DNA of 64,000 nt from Planctomycetaceae bacterium (GTDB taxonomy: Bacteria > Planctomycetota > Planctomycetia > Planctomycetales > Planctomycetaceae), in the NCBI GenBank assembly GCA_024742875.1, contig JANSXP010000007.1, positions 141,809 through 205,808 on the forward strand. The letters are read 5' to 3'. The notes beneath the pieces were generated by a model. That model was not told where the DNA came from and made no database searches. It worked only from the letters and a program-made list of their open reading frames with translations. A program made the translations under genes and the position numbers. This document shows, piece after piece, positions 25,725 to 34,987 of the stretch. Within the stretch, counting starts at the first letter, position 1. The number at the start of each line of letters is the position of its first letter.

Positions 25725-27293
25725 GTGACCTCGCCACGAGTCGCGATCCTTCGAATGGCTGTCGTTGCGCAGGCCCTGTGGAGCCTGCCGGCTTTACCCT
25801 GCGCTGTGGGGCAGCCGACCGACGATACCGGACGCGTGACGATTCCGCTGCTGAACGAGCAGGAAGACCTGCCCATCCTCCAGTCACCTGACGAACGACC
25901 GGAGCCCTCGCTGTCGCCAGAGCAACCTGCAGACGCACCCGTTGCGGACAGGGTCCCCGCCGATTCGCCGACAGCTTCCGCACAGGACTCGGCTGTTCGC
26001 GTGCAGCTGGAAAGTGTGTTTGATCGGCTGGCCGCACTGGAGGCCAGCAGCGAAGTGCTCAGCACGCTGGAGACGCAGTTTCTGGAAACGCCCTCCAGTG
26101 ATGCCCAGCGGTCCACGACCGGGCGGCTGCATCTGGATTACTGGGCGTTCCCGCGAGATTCTGCGGGCATCAACACCATTGAAGGCGGCATGCCTTCAAG
26201 AACACCGCAGGACCGCTTTGAGCTGCGAAGAATTCGTATTGGTATTCGCGGTGCCGTGCCGCCGGAAAATGTTACGTATCAGCTGGACCTCGAGTTTTCC
26301 GGTGTGGACCAGGTGCAGGTTCGCGACGCATGGATTGGCCTGGGCGGCGTACCGTTGTTCGACACCATTCGCATTGGCAATCAGAAGCGGCCCTATGGTC
26401 TTGACCAGCTCAACAGCAGTAACTTCACCGTTTTCATTGAACGACCGCTGGCCATCGAAGCGGTGAATGATCCCAACCGCCGGCTCGGCGTGCAGGCATT
26501 TGGCGCCACCGACGACAGTCGCTGGAACTGGCGGTACGGCGTGTTTCACCAGCAGACGATCGAAGACACGGGTTTAATTTCCAACGACAAGTATCAGCCG
26601 GAAATCGCCGGGCGACTGGCGACCACACCGTGGTTCGAATCGGATGGTGCCCGTCATAACTATCTGCATCTGGGCGTGGCCAACAGCTTTGCGTTTCCCG
26701 CGCGGGATGCAGTTGGCAGCACGGCCCGGTTTCGCGCGCGGCCCGAAGCACGCACGGTGGAACGCTGGCTGGACACCGGAAACATCACGGGAGCGGATTC
26801 CTACCAGCTGCTGATTGCTGAGTCCGTGCTGAATGTGGGTCCCGTGCAGTTTGGCGGCGAGTATGTGGCCAGCTGGGTGCAGCGGGAAACAGCCTTTGGT
26901 CCGTCGCTGTTTTTTCAGGGCGGGTACGTGTACGCCTCGTATTTTCTGACGGGCGAAAGCCTGCCGTGGAACCGCACGCTGGGCATCCTTGGACGCGTGG
27001 AGCCCGCCCGCCCATTCATACATGCCGGCGGCAGTCGGGCGGACTGCGTCAACGAGACGGGGTGGGGCGCCTGGCAGGTGGCCGGAAGACTGTCGGCGAC
27101 GGACTTCAATGATGACAACATCAGCGGGGGGCGCGGCCGCAGCGCCACACTGGCGTTGAACTGGTACTGGAATTCTCACACGCGTCTGCAGTTCAACTAT
27201 ATCTTTGGGCAGATCGAGGACCGCGAGACAGGAGGCAGTCTGGTCTCAGGAGACTATCAGATTGCCGGCACACGACTGATGATCGACTACTAG
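25725..27293 (+). CDS. Phosphate-selective porin O/P-like outer-membrane protein
   Basis: A 522-residue protein, from GTG 25725 (an ATG at 25755 is possible). It has a signal peptide (MAVVAQALWSLPALPCAVG) and a short coiled-coil (VRVQLESVFDRLAALEASS). A beta-barrel with OprO/OprP-type features follows: ELRRIRIGIRGAVPPENVTYQLDLEFSG, IRIGNQKRPYGLDQLNSSNFTVFIERP, a central MxHLGV-like stretch and the closing LNWYWNSHTRLQFNYIFGQIED..GTRLMIDY ending in an aromatic residue. Such porins admit phosphate or other anions; the specificity here is inferred. It is well separated from the next gene. Confidence 0.88.
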   Translation: MTSPRVAILRMAVVAQALWSLPALPCAVGQPTDDTGRVTIPLLNEQEDLPILQSPDERPEPSLSPEQPADAPVADRVPADSPTASAQDSAVRVQLESVFDRLAALEASSEVLSTLETQFLETPSSDAQRSTTGRLHLDYWAFPRDSAGINTIEGGMPSRTPQDRFELRRIRIGIRGAVPPENVTYQLDLEFSGVDQVQVRDAWIGLGGVPLFDTIRIGNQKRPYGLDQLNSSNFTVFIERPLAIEAVNDPNRRLGVQAFGATDDSRWNWRYGVFHQQTIEDTGLISNDKYQPEIAGRLATTPWFESDGARHNYLHLGVANSFAFPARDAVGSTARFRARPEARTVERWLDTGNITGADSYQLLIAESVLNVGPVQFGGEYVASWVQRETAFGPSLFFQGGYVYASYFLTGESLPWNRTLGILGRVEPARPFIHAGGSRADCVNETGWGAWQVAGRLSATDFNDDNISGGRGRSATLALNWYWNSHTRLQFNYIFGQIEDRETGGSLVSGDYQIAGTRLMIDY

Positions 27294-27752
27294 CAGGTCG
27301 CCGTGGCACTGCGGCAGTGTGATCACCCGGACTCTCGCTGACATTCCTCCCCAACTGCTGGTGACCAGTGGTCCTTGCCCACGTCTGCGGAGCATCGAGC
27401 ACGGTGGCACGCAGTAAGGCTGTTCGGCCATGCCCGTCAGCATGAGTCCGCTCCCCTCTGCAGAGGAGCCGGACAGACCAGCAGGACGTTCCCCGTCGAC
27501 TTTCGGCAGTTTCTGCCGGACGAAGGGGCGAGCATGAGTGCTGTTCATGCGTTGCTCATCAACTAAGGGGGCGACCTCACGTGAGTAACCCGACCAGCTG
27601 GCACAACGGGCGGACGAGACGCGCGAGTCGGCAAATTCTTCTGCTTTGCGGCCTGCACTGACGCGAATCCGGCCGATCAACGAGTTGAGGGACGGAAATC
27701 TGCCGCAGGAGTGGCAGACCCCAACAGAAAACGTTGAAAACAGGAGTCAACG
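27294..27752. other. Intergenic, about 460 bases
   Basis: Between the two outer-membrane protein genes. No convincing gene; only short frames without protein-like composition. A possible promoter for the downstream gene would lie in this stretch. Confidence 0.45.
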
Positions 27753-28985
27753 ATGGGCCATTTGACGCCAGCTGTGCGCACTGTTTTGTTCGCTGCCAGC
27801 CTGCTGCTGACAGCGACTCCCACTTTCGCTCAGGAATTTCACGAGGTTCGGCCCGAGCCGCCTCCCGTGCCCGTTGTGGAAAGCCCGCTGGCCAGTGGCG
27901 AGAGCCTGTCCGAGATACTGGATCGGCTGCAGCAGCTGGAAGACCAGAACAACAGGCTGCAGTTGCGACTGAACAGTCTGGCGCAGACACAACAGCAGCC
28001 AATCGTGCGACGCCAGATCACCCGGCATGTGAATTCCGCCGGTAACGCGGGCGTGTTTGGGCAGGTGGACTATCTGCGGTGGGCCTATCGGCAGCCGGGG
28101 CTGGAGTACGGGATCTCGGATATCGGCGGTGTCCAGGATCGCGGAGCCGTTGGCAGTGTGCTGGGGATTGATGGCGAATATGACAACGGGGTTCGCGCGG
28201 TGATCGGCTACCGTTTTGATCGCAGCGACTGCAACTGTTTGTTCGATCGCCCCGAACTGCTGTTTCGCTATACGCAGTTTGGCACGGAGCTGGAAGACAT
28301 CACGATTGGGCCGCTGCGGGCGTCTTTCATTTCCAGCGACAACTCGGAAAACAACGACAGCGACGATGGGTTCAACGACATCACGCCCGATGATCGCGCC
28401 ACGTCCGCCACGGCACGCGTGACGTTCGATTACGATGTCTATGACATTGAAATGGCTCAGGCGTTTGAACTGTCCCCCACACTCACTCTGCGTGTCAGCG
28501 GTGGTGCGCGTGCGGCCGTGCTGAATGAGTTTTTCTCCGTGACTTATGCGGGCGGCGATTTTCAAACGGCCTACAATGCGTTTCGAGCGTGGGATTACAG
28601 CGGCGCCGGCATGACGTTTGGCGGTGACCTGAACTGGCACGCCACCAAACGCTTCAACGTGACGTTCGGAGCACGATCCGGTGTGCTGCTGGGGCGCTAT
28701 GAGTCACGTCATTTCTTCCCCGATGACGAACCGGGTGTGCCCACGGACGTGCGACATGGTGAGACACGTGTGAATCCGTTTGTGGAAGTTTCCGCCGGTG
28801 TGCTTTACGAACGGCCGATTGGACGATCGGTGCTGACGGTGGGAGCCGGATACGAGATTGTGAACTGGTTCAATATGGCGGACAACCGGACGTTTTCCGA
28901 TTCGCACATGGAAGGGCAGAACATCAATTCCATTCGTGACCTGAGTCTGGACGGGATGTACGCTCGGATCGGGATCAACTACTAG
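27753..28985 (+). CDS. Lpg1974-type pore-forming outer-membrane protein
   Basis: A 410-residue protein; ATG at 27753 with AGGAG upstream. It has a signal peptide (TVLFAASLLLTATPTFAQ), a short coiled-coil (SEILDRLQQLEDQNNRLQLRLNSL), then a beta-barrel. VFGQVDYLRWAYRQPGLEYGI and GVRAVIGYRFDRSDCNC are typical of the Legionella Lpg1974 major outer-membrane protein family as found in Planctomycetes. Later strands include DYDVYDIEMAQAFELSPTLTLRVSGGAR. The barrel ends with IGINY, an aromatic terminus. Presumably it forms an outer-membrane channel. Confidence 0.85.
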   Translation: MGHLTPAVRTVLFAASLLLTATPTFAQEFHEVRPEPPPVPVVESPLASGESLSEILDRLQQLEDQNNRLQLRLNSLAQTQQQPIVRRQITRHVNSAGNAGVFGQVDYLRWAYRQPGLEYGISDIGGVQDRGAVGSVLGIDGEYDNGVRAVIGYRFDRSDCNCLFDRPELLFRYTQFGTELEDITIGPLRASFISSDNSENNDSDDGFNDITPDDRATSATARVTFDYDVYDIEMAQAFELSPTLTLRVSGGARAAVLNEFFSVTYAGGDFQTAYNAFRAWDYSGAGMTFGGDLNWHATKRFNVTFGARSGVLLGRYESRHFFPDDEPGVPTDVRHGETRVNPFVEVSAGVLYERPIGRSVLTVGAGYEIVNWFNMADNRTFSDSHMEGQNINSIRDLSLDGMYARIGINY

Positions 28986-29030
28986 ACCCGGTTGATCTTA
29001 CGGTTGCACGCAGCGTCATATAATTGAACA

Positions 29031-29060
29031 GCCGAACGCCTGCTGGGCGTTCGGCAATTT
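29031..29060. terminator. Hairpin between convergent genes
   Basis: Stem gccgaacgcc / ggcgttcggc (29031-29040 and 29046-29055), then aatttt. It sits between the porin gene (+) and the nuclease gene (-); a T-rich tail exists on the plus strand. Confidence 0.75.
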
Positions 29061-29084
29061 TGCGGAAAGGAGACGCACGCTTAC

Positions 29085-29780
29085 CTAGCGGTAGCGGTCA
29101 CGTTCGACTTTGGACAGCTTCCGCCAGTTCCATGGAGCCACTGGTCGGTGACTGCCGCCCCACAAACCTCGCAGTTGTGAGCGAGCCCGCTGTTCGGCGG
29201 CCGCGATGTCGGTGCGATCTGCAGCATACTGTTTGTAGTGCCACGCCAGGCCCGCTTCGACCAGTGCGACATTGAGCGTGACGTCGCTGCCATCGTACAC
29301 TTCCGCCACACTGCGTCCGTAGCGGTCTCGATCGGTTTCCACCACACGAACCATGCGACCGCCGACTCGGTCTGAAACGAACTTCTTCGCGTTGGCTCCG
29401 AAGGGCTGTCCGGTTTCCGGACAGTCGACCGCGTTGAGTCTCAAACGCACCTTGCGGTTGGCGGATGTGAGCACATCGATTGTGTCGCCGTCACTGACAC
29501 CCACGACCTTCCCCTGCCACGAGCTGGCCGGTGCTTCCAAGGTCTCGCCACCGGCTGGCGGGTTCCTCGGCTGGGCGCCGGGGGCGGGTTCCGACGACGT
29601 CAGGCGTTCGTTGGTCGAGCGTCCTGGCTGTTCTGTGGAGACGTCAGTCTGCGTCTGGAATCGCCGATCGTCCTCTCGCTGTCGCTCAGAGATGACAGGA
29701 GGGAGAACAAACAGCAGCCAGCCGATCAGCACACTCAGGATGCCGAGGATACCGCGGATGTCGTTTTTGCTGTTGGCCAT
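29085..29780 (-). CDS. Thermonuclease (SNase) family protein
   Basis: A 231-residue protein with an N-terminal membrane helix (ILGILSVLIGWLLFVLPPVI, residues 10-29) and a flexible Pro/Ser/Thr-rich linker. The staphylococcal-nuclease fold runs from about residue 85: VVGVSDGDTIDVL, VRLRLNAVDCPETGQPFG (with the catalytic Arg and Glu positions), and DRYGRSVAEVY (the second Arg). SNase enzymes cleave DNA or RNA with calcium. Membrane anchoring would place it outside the cytoplasmic membrane. It is a single-gene unit. Confidence 0.9.
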   Translation of the reverse strand: MANSKNDIRGILGILSVLIGWLLFVLPPVISERQREDDRRFQTQTDVSTEQPGRSTNERLTSSEPAPGAQPRNPPAGGETLEAPASSWQGKVVGVSDGDTIDVLTSANRKVRLRLNAVDCPETGQPFGANAKKFVSDRVGGRMVRVVETDRDRYGRSVAEVYDGSDVTLNVALVEAGLAWHYKQYAADRTDIAAAEQRARSQLRGLWGGSHRPVAPWNWRKLSKVERDRYR

Positions 29781-30244
29781 CCTTGACCTTCAATGTTGGG
29801 GTTCTGTCGTGGCGTAGAGTATATGCGGAGAATCCCTTTTCCGCAGCGGCAGTTTTTCGTGGATACCCAGAGCTGGAGCTGCGGTTTTCGTGGTTCCCCG
29901 CCCCGCTGCTGCGGCCACGGATTCGCCGCTGCCCCCGATCGATTTGCTCTCGCGTTTCGCCCCGCGCTGGACCGCTGTGAGGGGCCACGCTGCAAATGTG
30001 AAGACAGACGGAGCGTCAAAGTTCTGCTCCTCGGACTGCTGTGCCCCCCGGGAAGCTGATCATCGAAGACACGGCGGGGCGTGTTCTCAGTGGGGACGAT
30101 GTGCTCGAACTCCTGGCCGCCTGTGGCTGGAGCAGTGCCGACACCGCGGCCGATCATCCGACAAATTGAGCGTGACGGTGTCGCCGGGCGTGACCAGCAG
30201 TTAATCTGCCACCCTGCACTTCTTTCCTCCCGGTGACACTGCCC
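29781..30244. other. Intergenic, about 460 bases, with a possible short frame
   Basis: No firm gene. On the plus strand, from a GTG at 30041 to TGA 30167-30169, a 42-residue frame (KLIIEDTAGRVLSGDDVLELLAACGWSSADTAAD) reads like protein. It has no family I know and no good upstream site. It may be a gene remnant. Confidence 0.3.
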
Positions 30245-31375
30245 ATGACGATCTGGTTGCGCCTGACCCCCATTGTGCTGTTGACCTGCTGCGTGGCTCA
30301 GGAAAATGGTCCCATTGGTCGCCTCGATCCGGAAATGGCGGCGGCCGACAATGCGGCCGACGGACTGGACTGGCACGATGTTTCCAAGTGGGGTGCGGAG
30401 GGCCGCATTCTGCCCAGTGCAAAACGGCTGCGATGGTTTGACCGCCTGCCAGCGGACGCTGAAGGAAAAGTCACGAAGGCTGTATGGTCACTCAGTCGTC
30501 ACTCGGCCGGAATGATGGTCCGGTTTCGCACCGATGCGACCGCCATTCATGTGCATTACAAATTACTCAAAGGCAGTCTGGCGATGTCCCACATGCCGGC
30601 CACCGGCGTCAGTGGAGTCGATCTGTATGCCCGAGACGACACGGGCCGCTGGCGGTGGGTGCAGGTCGCGCGGCCTTCGTCTCAGGAAGTCAAAGTCCAG
30701 CTGGTCAGGGGGCTGGCATCGGGCACACGGGAATACGCCGCCTATCTGCCGCTGTACAACGGCGTCGAGTTTCTGAACATTGGCGTGCCGTCCGGCAGCA
30801 CCTTTGAAGGACAGAGGCCGCGTCAGCAACCCATTGTGTTTTATGGGACGAGTATCACGCACGGCGCGTGTGCCAGTCGACCGGGGATGGTGCACACGGC
30901 CATACTGGGGCGGCGATTTGACAGCCCGGTGATCAACCTGGGATTCTCCGGCAATGGCCGCATGCATCAGGAAGTCGGCGACTATCTGACACAGGTCGAC
31001 GCGGCCGCTTATGTGATTGACTGTCTGCCCAATATGAATGCCGCCATGGTGCAGCAGCGGTGTGTGCCGCTGATTAAACAACTGCGGGAGAAAAAACGGG
31101 ACACGCCCATCGTTCTGGTGGAAGACCGCCGCAACACCAACAGCTGGATTCTGCCCGCGCGAGACGCGCACCATACGGCCAATCATGCGGCACTGCGGGC
31201 CGCGTTTGAGAAGTTGCAGGCAGACGGCATTGGGAATCTCTACTACATCGAAGGGGACGCGCTGTACGGCACCGATGGGGATGGGGCGACGGATGGCTCT
31301 CACGCCAGTGATTTGGGGTTCTACCGCCAGGCGAACGTGTTTGAGCCCGTTCTTCGTCAGGCACTCAATCGCTGA
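30245..31375 (+). CDS. Secreted SGNH/GDSL hydrolase with GxDLY N-terminal domain
   Basis: A 376-residue protein. A signal peptide (IWLRLTPIVLLTCCVAQ) precedes an N-terminal beta-sandwich with GVDLYARDDTGRWRW, the GxDLY signature. The C-terminal SGNH hydrolase has block I YGTSITHGACAS (catalytic Ser), GFSGNGRMH, DCLPNMNA and block V TDGSHASDLGF (catalytic Asp/His). These secreted esterases probably deacetylate polysaccharides. The ATG at 30245 is preferred over the upstream GTG at 30233 because it starts the signal peptide. Confidence 0.9.
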   Translation: MTIWLRLTPIVLLTCCVAQENGPIGRLDPEMAAADNAADGLDWHDVSKWGAEGRILPSAKRLRWFDRLPADAEGKVTKAVWSLSRHSAGMMVRFRTDATAIHVHYKLLKGSLAMSHMPATGVSGVDLYARDDTGRWRWVQVARPSSQEVKVQLVRGLASGTREYAAYLPLYNGVEFLNIGVPSGSTFEGQRPRQQPIVFYGTSITHGACASRPGMVHTAILGRRFDSPVINLGFSGNGRMHQEVGDYLTQVDAAAYVIDCLPNMNAAMVQQRCVPLIKQLREKKRDTPIVLVEDRRNTNSWILPARDAHHTANHAALRAAFEKLQADGIGNLYYIEGDALYGTDGDGATDGSHASDLGFYRQANVFEPVLRQALNR

Positions 31376-31613
31376 TCCGGTGCGCGCCGTCTTGATCGCT
31401 GCTCATGGCCGCGTCGCCGGACGTTCGCAACTGTGGTCGTTGCCACGATACGGCGCGAATCAGCAGCCTGGATTGACGACGAAATGCCGAATGGGCGTGG
31501 TCACGGCCACTCCCTGACCATTCTCGGCGCACTCGCCATCCGCCCACACTTGATGTTCGTGGACTGTTGCGACAGAGTAGGAAGCACAACTGAACGAGAA
31601 CGGGAGCTGCGTG

Positions 31614-32480
31614 ATGACACTTCGCACCATCATTTTGTCCGCGTGTTTTGGACTGCTGTTGCCGACCGCCGTTGAAGCGAACGATGTTCGCGTGATGAGC
31701 TTCAACATTCGTTATGGCACCGCGCGCGACGGCGACAACATCTGGGACAATCGTAGAGAGTTTGTCGTCGACACGATTCGAGCGTTTGGCCCCGATTTGC
31801 TTGGTACGCAGGAGACGCTCAAGTTTCAGCGCGATTACCTCGCCGCTGCACTGCCGGACTACGAGTGCCTTGGCGTGGGGCGGGATGATGGCAAGGATCG
31901 GGGGGAAATGATGGCCGTGTATTTTCGTCGTGATCGCTTCGAAAAGGTCGATCAGGGACACTTCTGGCTCAGCGAAACACCGGATGTCGCAGGCAGTCGC
32001 AGCTGGGACAGTTCTTTGCCACGGATGGCCACGTGGCTGCGGCTGAAAGATGTCCGCCATCCGAATGCCGCGGACATTGTATTCATCAATACGCATTTTG
32101 ATCATCGCGGCGCTGTGGCCCGCAAAAACTCGGCCGCATTGCTGCGGCAGCGGGCAGCAAAGCTGTCCGACTGTCGTGTGATCATTACCGGAGACTTCAA
32201 CGCGGCAGTCGACAGTCCTCCCTACCGGGCACTGTTTGCTGACGAAGGCAAGCTACCGTCTCCGGTGATGGATTCTCGCGCCGTGCTGCATGCGGCCAGC
32301 CCTGATGATGGAACGTTTTCCGGCTTTCAGCAGGCCAGCACAAAAGGAGCCCGCATCGACTGGATTGCCGTGACGCGTGACTGGGTCGTAAAGGCGGCTG
32401 AGATTGATCGGACTTCGCGAAAGGGGCGGACTCCGTCGGACCATTTTCCCGTCACCGCGATTTTGGAGACAGTCGACTGA
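31614..32480 (+). CDS. Secreted endonuclease/exonuclease/phosphatase family protein
   Basis: A 288-residue protein with signal peptide (TIILSACFGLLLPTAVEA); ATG at 31614 with GGGAG upstream. The EEP fold motifs appear in order: MSFNIRYG, LLGTQETL (metal-binding Glu), FINTHFDHRG, IITGDFNA (Asp/Asn) and SDHFPV (Asp/His). Family members cleave phosphodiester bonds in nucleic acids, sphingomyelin or inositol phosphates; for an exported planctomycete copy, the substrate is unknown. Its stop lies inside an 11-bp tandem repeat (see 32470). Confidence 0.9.
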   Translation: MTLRTIILSACFGLLLPTAVEANDVRVMSFNIRYGTARDGDNIWDNRREFVVDTIRAFGPDLLGTQETLKFQRDYLAAALPDYECLGVGRDDGKDRGEMMAVYFRRDRFEKVDQGHFWLSETPDVAGSRSWDSSLPRMATWLRLKDVRHPNAADIVFINTHFDHRGAVARKNSAALLRQRAAKLSDCRVIITGDFNAAVDSPPYRALFADEGKLPSPVMDSRAVLHAASPDDGTFSGFQQASTKGARIDWIAVTRDWVVKAAEIDRTSRKGRTPSDHFPVTAILETVD

Positions 32481-32502
32481 CAGTCGACTGACGGTCGACT
32501 GT
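32470..32502. repeat. Three tandem 11-bp palindromic units
   Basis: Two exact copies of cagtcgactga and one variant cggtcgactgt, end to end, each containing the palindrome cagtcgactg. It covers the stop of the phosphoesterase gene and ends 4 bases before the stop of the opposing gene. It may act as a compact bidirectional terminator. Confidence 0.75.
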
Positions 32503-32505
32503 CGC

Positions 32506-33591
32506 TCACTGGACGACGATCCGGGCGGGGGTGCGCGAATCTTTCGGCTCGATCACCGTGTACTGTCTGTCTGTTGCCAGGTTTTCAAACGTCGACTGCC
32601 GACCGGACGGCCAGGTGATCTGAACCCGCTCTGCCACCTCGTGCCTGGCCGTGCCAAAGATCAGGACGCGCTCGTTGGATGCCATATAGCCATCTCCGGC
32701 GACCAGCTGCCGGTATTGCGCCTGGCCATTCAGGTGGACGCTCACCTGGGAGCCAATGGCGTCTCTCGCGGACTGCGTGCCCACAAGGCGAATTTGCAGG
32801 CTTCGGCCGGCACCATGTGTTGTATTGGTGGCCAGTCGGGCGTGTGAGGTGAGTGTCGAAACCGCGAAGTCCGGTCGCCCGTCTGTATTCCAGTCCAGGC
32901 GGACCACGCTGCGGCCGACCAGAGTCTGTGCGAAGAAGTCGCCCGTCTCCCGTGCCTGATGCAGATCGAACGTCCGTTCTGCCGTGCTGCGAAACAACTG
33001 AGGTGGCATGGCGTAGCCTCCTTCGTGTTCCGGATGGGCGTCGACATGCCCGTTCACCACAACCAGATCCTCACGGCCGTTGTTGTTGGCGTCCAGGAAC
33101 TGCGTGCCCCAGCCCACCCATGCCACGCTCGCGCCGCGCAGTCCGCTGCTGCGTGTGGTATCAAGAAACAGACGCCCCGGATTCTGGGTGTAAAGAGTGT
33201 TGGGTTCATCCCGGAAGTTGGTCACAAACAGGTCGGCGGCCGTGTCCAGACGGCCCGTTTCGAAGGCCGCTCTGGCCTGCAGATGCAGCAACGCGTCCGG
33301 GGCAGACACTTCGGAAACAGTGAAGCCTTCCAGCAGCTGATAGCTGTCTGCGAAGCGTTGCTGCTCCAGCAGTGCCTCGGCTCTGAGCAGCATTGTCCGC
33401 TCTGCCTCCGATCCGGAGACCGGAAGAGCGTCAGTAAGTGCGACGACCGCCTCCCAGTCCTGCTGCAGAGCGGCCCTGCGAATGGCATCCGGAGAGACCG
33501 ACCCGGAACGAGCAATCCACGCATATGTCAACAGGCCGATCAGCAGTCCGCTGACCAGGGCCGTGTGAAGAACCCTGCTTTGCGATCTCAT
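32506..33591 (-). CDS. FG-GAP/ASPIC-UnbV repeat protein (CRTAC1-like)
   Basis: A 361-residue protein, probably from ATG 33591 (a GTG at 33603 is possible). A membrane anchor lies near the N-terminus (HTALVSGLLIGLLTYAWIA), then TPR-like helices (AERTMLLRAEALLEQQRFADSYQLLEGF). VGWGTQFLDANNNGREDLVVVNG is an FG-GAP-type calcium-binding motif, and RLDWNTDGRPDFAVS another. The C-terminus carries an ASPIC/UnbV domain (GSQVSVHLNGQAQYRQLVAGDGYMASNERVLIFG). It is probably surface-exposed and interaction-type; unlike many relatives, only a short propeller part remains. Confidence 0.8.
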   Translation of the reverse strand: MRSQSRVLHTALVSGLLIGLLTYAWIARSGSVSPDAIRRAALQQDWEAVVALTDALPVSGSEAERTMLLRAEALLEQQRFADSYQLLEGFTVSEVSAPDALLHLQARAAFETGRLDTAADLFVTNFRDEPNTLYTQNPGRLFLDTTRSSGLRGASVAWVGWGTQFLDANNNGREDLVVVNGHVDAHPEHEGGYAMPPQLFRSTAERTFDLHQARETGDFFAQTLVGRSVVRLDWNTDGRPDFAVSTLTSHARLATNTTHGAGRSLQIRLVGTQSARDAIGSQVSVHLNGQAQYRQLVAGDGYMASNERVLIFGTARHEVAERVQITWPSGRQSTFENLATDRQYTVIEPKDSRTPARIVVQ

Positions 33592-33926
33592 CTGCCTGCC
33601 CACTTAACAATGGTCGTGCTGTTAATGTCCGAATCTTAAACGGCCGTCATCTATTCGCATTTCCTCACGACCGCCATTCACTTTTTCTTAAACACAAAGA
33701 AGTTCTCTTCATGTTTGCGCTGTGCGATTTGTGTGCGGGGAATGTTGTTTGTTGACGCGTGATGAAGATTGTTCGTTCAACAATAACATTGTGAATTAGC
33801 CGTTCACTTGATCACCCTGCCGTTGCCCAACGCGAAGGCAAACGTTGAAGTGCCGCCCGTGAGGCAGAAGCCGTTCTGCTGTTTTGATAGTCCACGCTGG
33901 CGGCTCTCAACAGGTTGCAGGTGAAG
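33592..33926. other. Intergenic, about 330 bases
   Basis: Lies between divergent genes. The stretch 33640-33800 is AT-richer than its surroundings, consistent with back-to-back promoters. No gene seen. Confidence 0.45.
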
Positions 33927-34883
33927 ATGAAATCTCTTCGGTCCGTCATCTATGTGTTTGGCACTGTTGCCATTGTGGCCACTCTGTATGCGGCCGGTCT
34001 GTTCCCGACCGGTTTGAGTGCCAGTGAAAAACTGGCGGCCACCTGGGCGGAGGATTTCGGCTGTCGCGCGAAAAGCAACGCCGCCGGTGAGGTGGTCCAG
34101 CTGAAGATTGGCAGCCCGCAGTTTGGCGATGCCGACTGTCGAAAGCTGTCCTGCATGCTGCAGCTGGAGTCGCTCGATCTGTCCGGCACCGGGATTACCG
34201 ATGACGGCCTGGCCGAGCTGGCAAAGCTGCCGGCGCTGACGACCCTTAAACTTGCGGGGACGGCCGTGACCGATCAGGGGCTGGCCGTTCTGGCGACCGC
34301 TTCTGCTCTCCGGGAGCTGTCGCTGACACGCTGTTCTTTAAAACAACTGACCGTTGCCGGCGTTGGACAACTGACGTCGCTGAAGTCACTCAATCTGATG
34401 GACACGCCCTTGGGAGATGATTCGGGCGAAGCGCTGGCGCGACTGGTCAACCTCGAGCAGCTGTACATCGGCCGCACGAGAATCTCATCCGACATTCTTT
34501 CCTGGTTAACAGATCTGCCGAACATCCAGCTGCTGAATGTGGCGGGAGTCGCAGTGAATGAAGCCTCTGATATGCGGGCGCTGGGGCGTCTGCCCACCCT
34601 CGAACTGCTTTATCTGGACCGTGCCGAACTGAATGACGCCGCCTTTGGCGAACTGACGTCCGCGTTGAAAGGCAACGAGGACTGCCGCGTGTCGGCCATC
34701 TTTCTGGAAGGCTGTGACATCACAGATGCGTCGCGCGAATCACTGCTGGAACTGGTGCAGCTGCCAGCTTTGGGAAAGCTGCGTCTGACAGGCACACAGG
34801 TGTCGCGCGACGTGTTCAACGAGCTGGTGAAGGCGGCTCCTGAGATTTCCTATGCACACGGCAGCGGCCAGTCTGAGGACTGA
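33927..34883 (+). CDS. Secreted or anchored leucine-rich-repeat protein
   Basis: A 318-residue protein. The ATG at 33927 lies just after an AGGTGAAG stretch. A hydrophobic N-terminal helix ([20 protein letters not shown]) acts as signal or anchor. The rest is made of about nine LRR/RNI-type repeats (e.g. [43 protein letters not shown]). No catalytic domain is visible, so it is probably a binding protein at the cell surface. Confidence 0.85.
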   Translation: MKSLRSVIYVFGTVAIVATLYAAGLFPTGLSASEKLAATWAEDFGCRAKSNAAGEVVQLKIGSPQFGDADCRKLSCMLQLESLDLSGTGITDDGLAELAKLPALTTLKLAGTAVTDQGLAVLATASALRELSLTRCSLKQLTVAGVGQLTSLKSLNLMDTPLGDDSGEALARLVNLEQLYIGRTRISSDILSWLTDLPNIQLLNVAGVAVNEASDMRALGRLPTLELLYLDRAELNDAAFGELTSALKGNEDCRVSAIFLEGCDITDASRESLLELVQLPALGKLRLTGTQVSRDVFNELVKAAPEISYAHGSGQSED

Positions 34884-34987
34884 CGGCCGCTCTGCCTGCG
34901 TGAAATATGTGTACACACAAACTGGAAAGAGCGCTGCTGTGACAGACGCTCTGACGTTCTCTTGTTTCCATCTTCGGAGAAACTGAC

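Noticed and set aside
25310..26116. A 268-residue minus-strand frame across the porin start
   Set aside because: It has Ser- and Gly-rich, non-protein-like composition and overlaps the signal-peptide region of the porin gene.
29735..30376. A 213-residue minus-strand frame over the nuclease and hydrolase boundary
   Set aside because: It overlaps two real genes on the other frames, is rich in Arg and Ser with no family features, and is a shadow.
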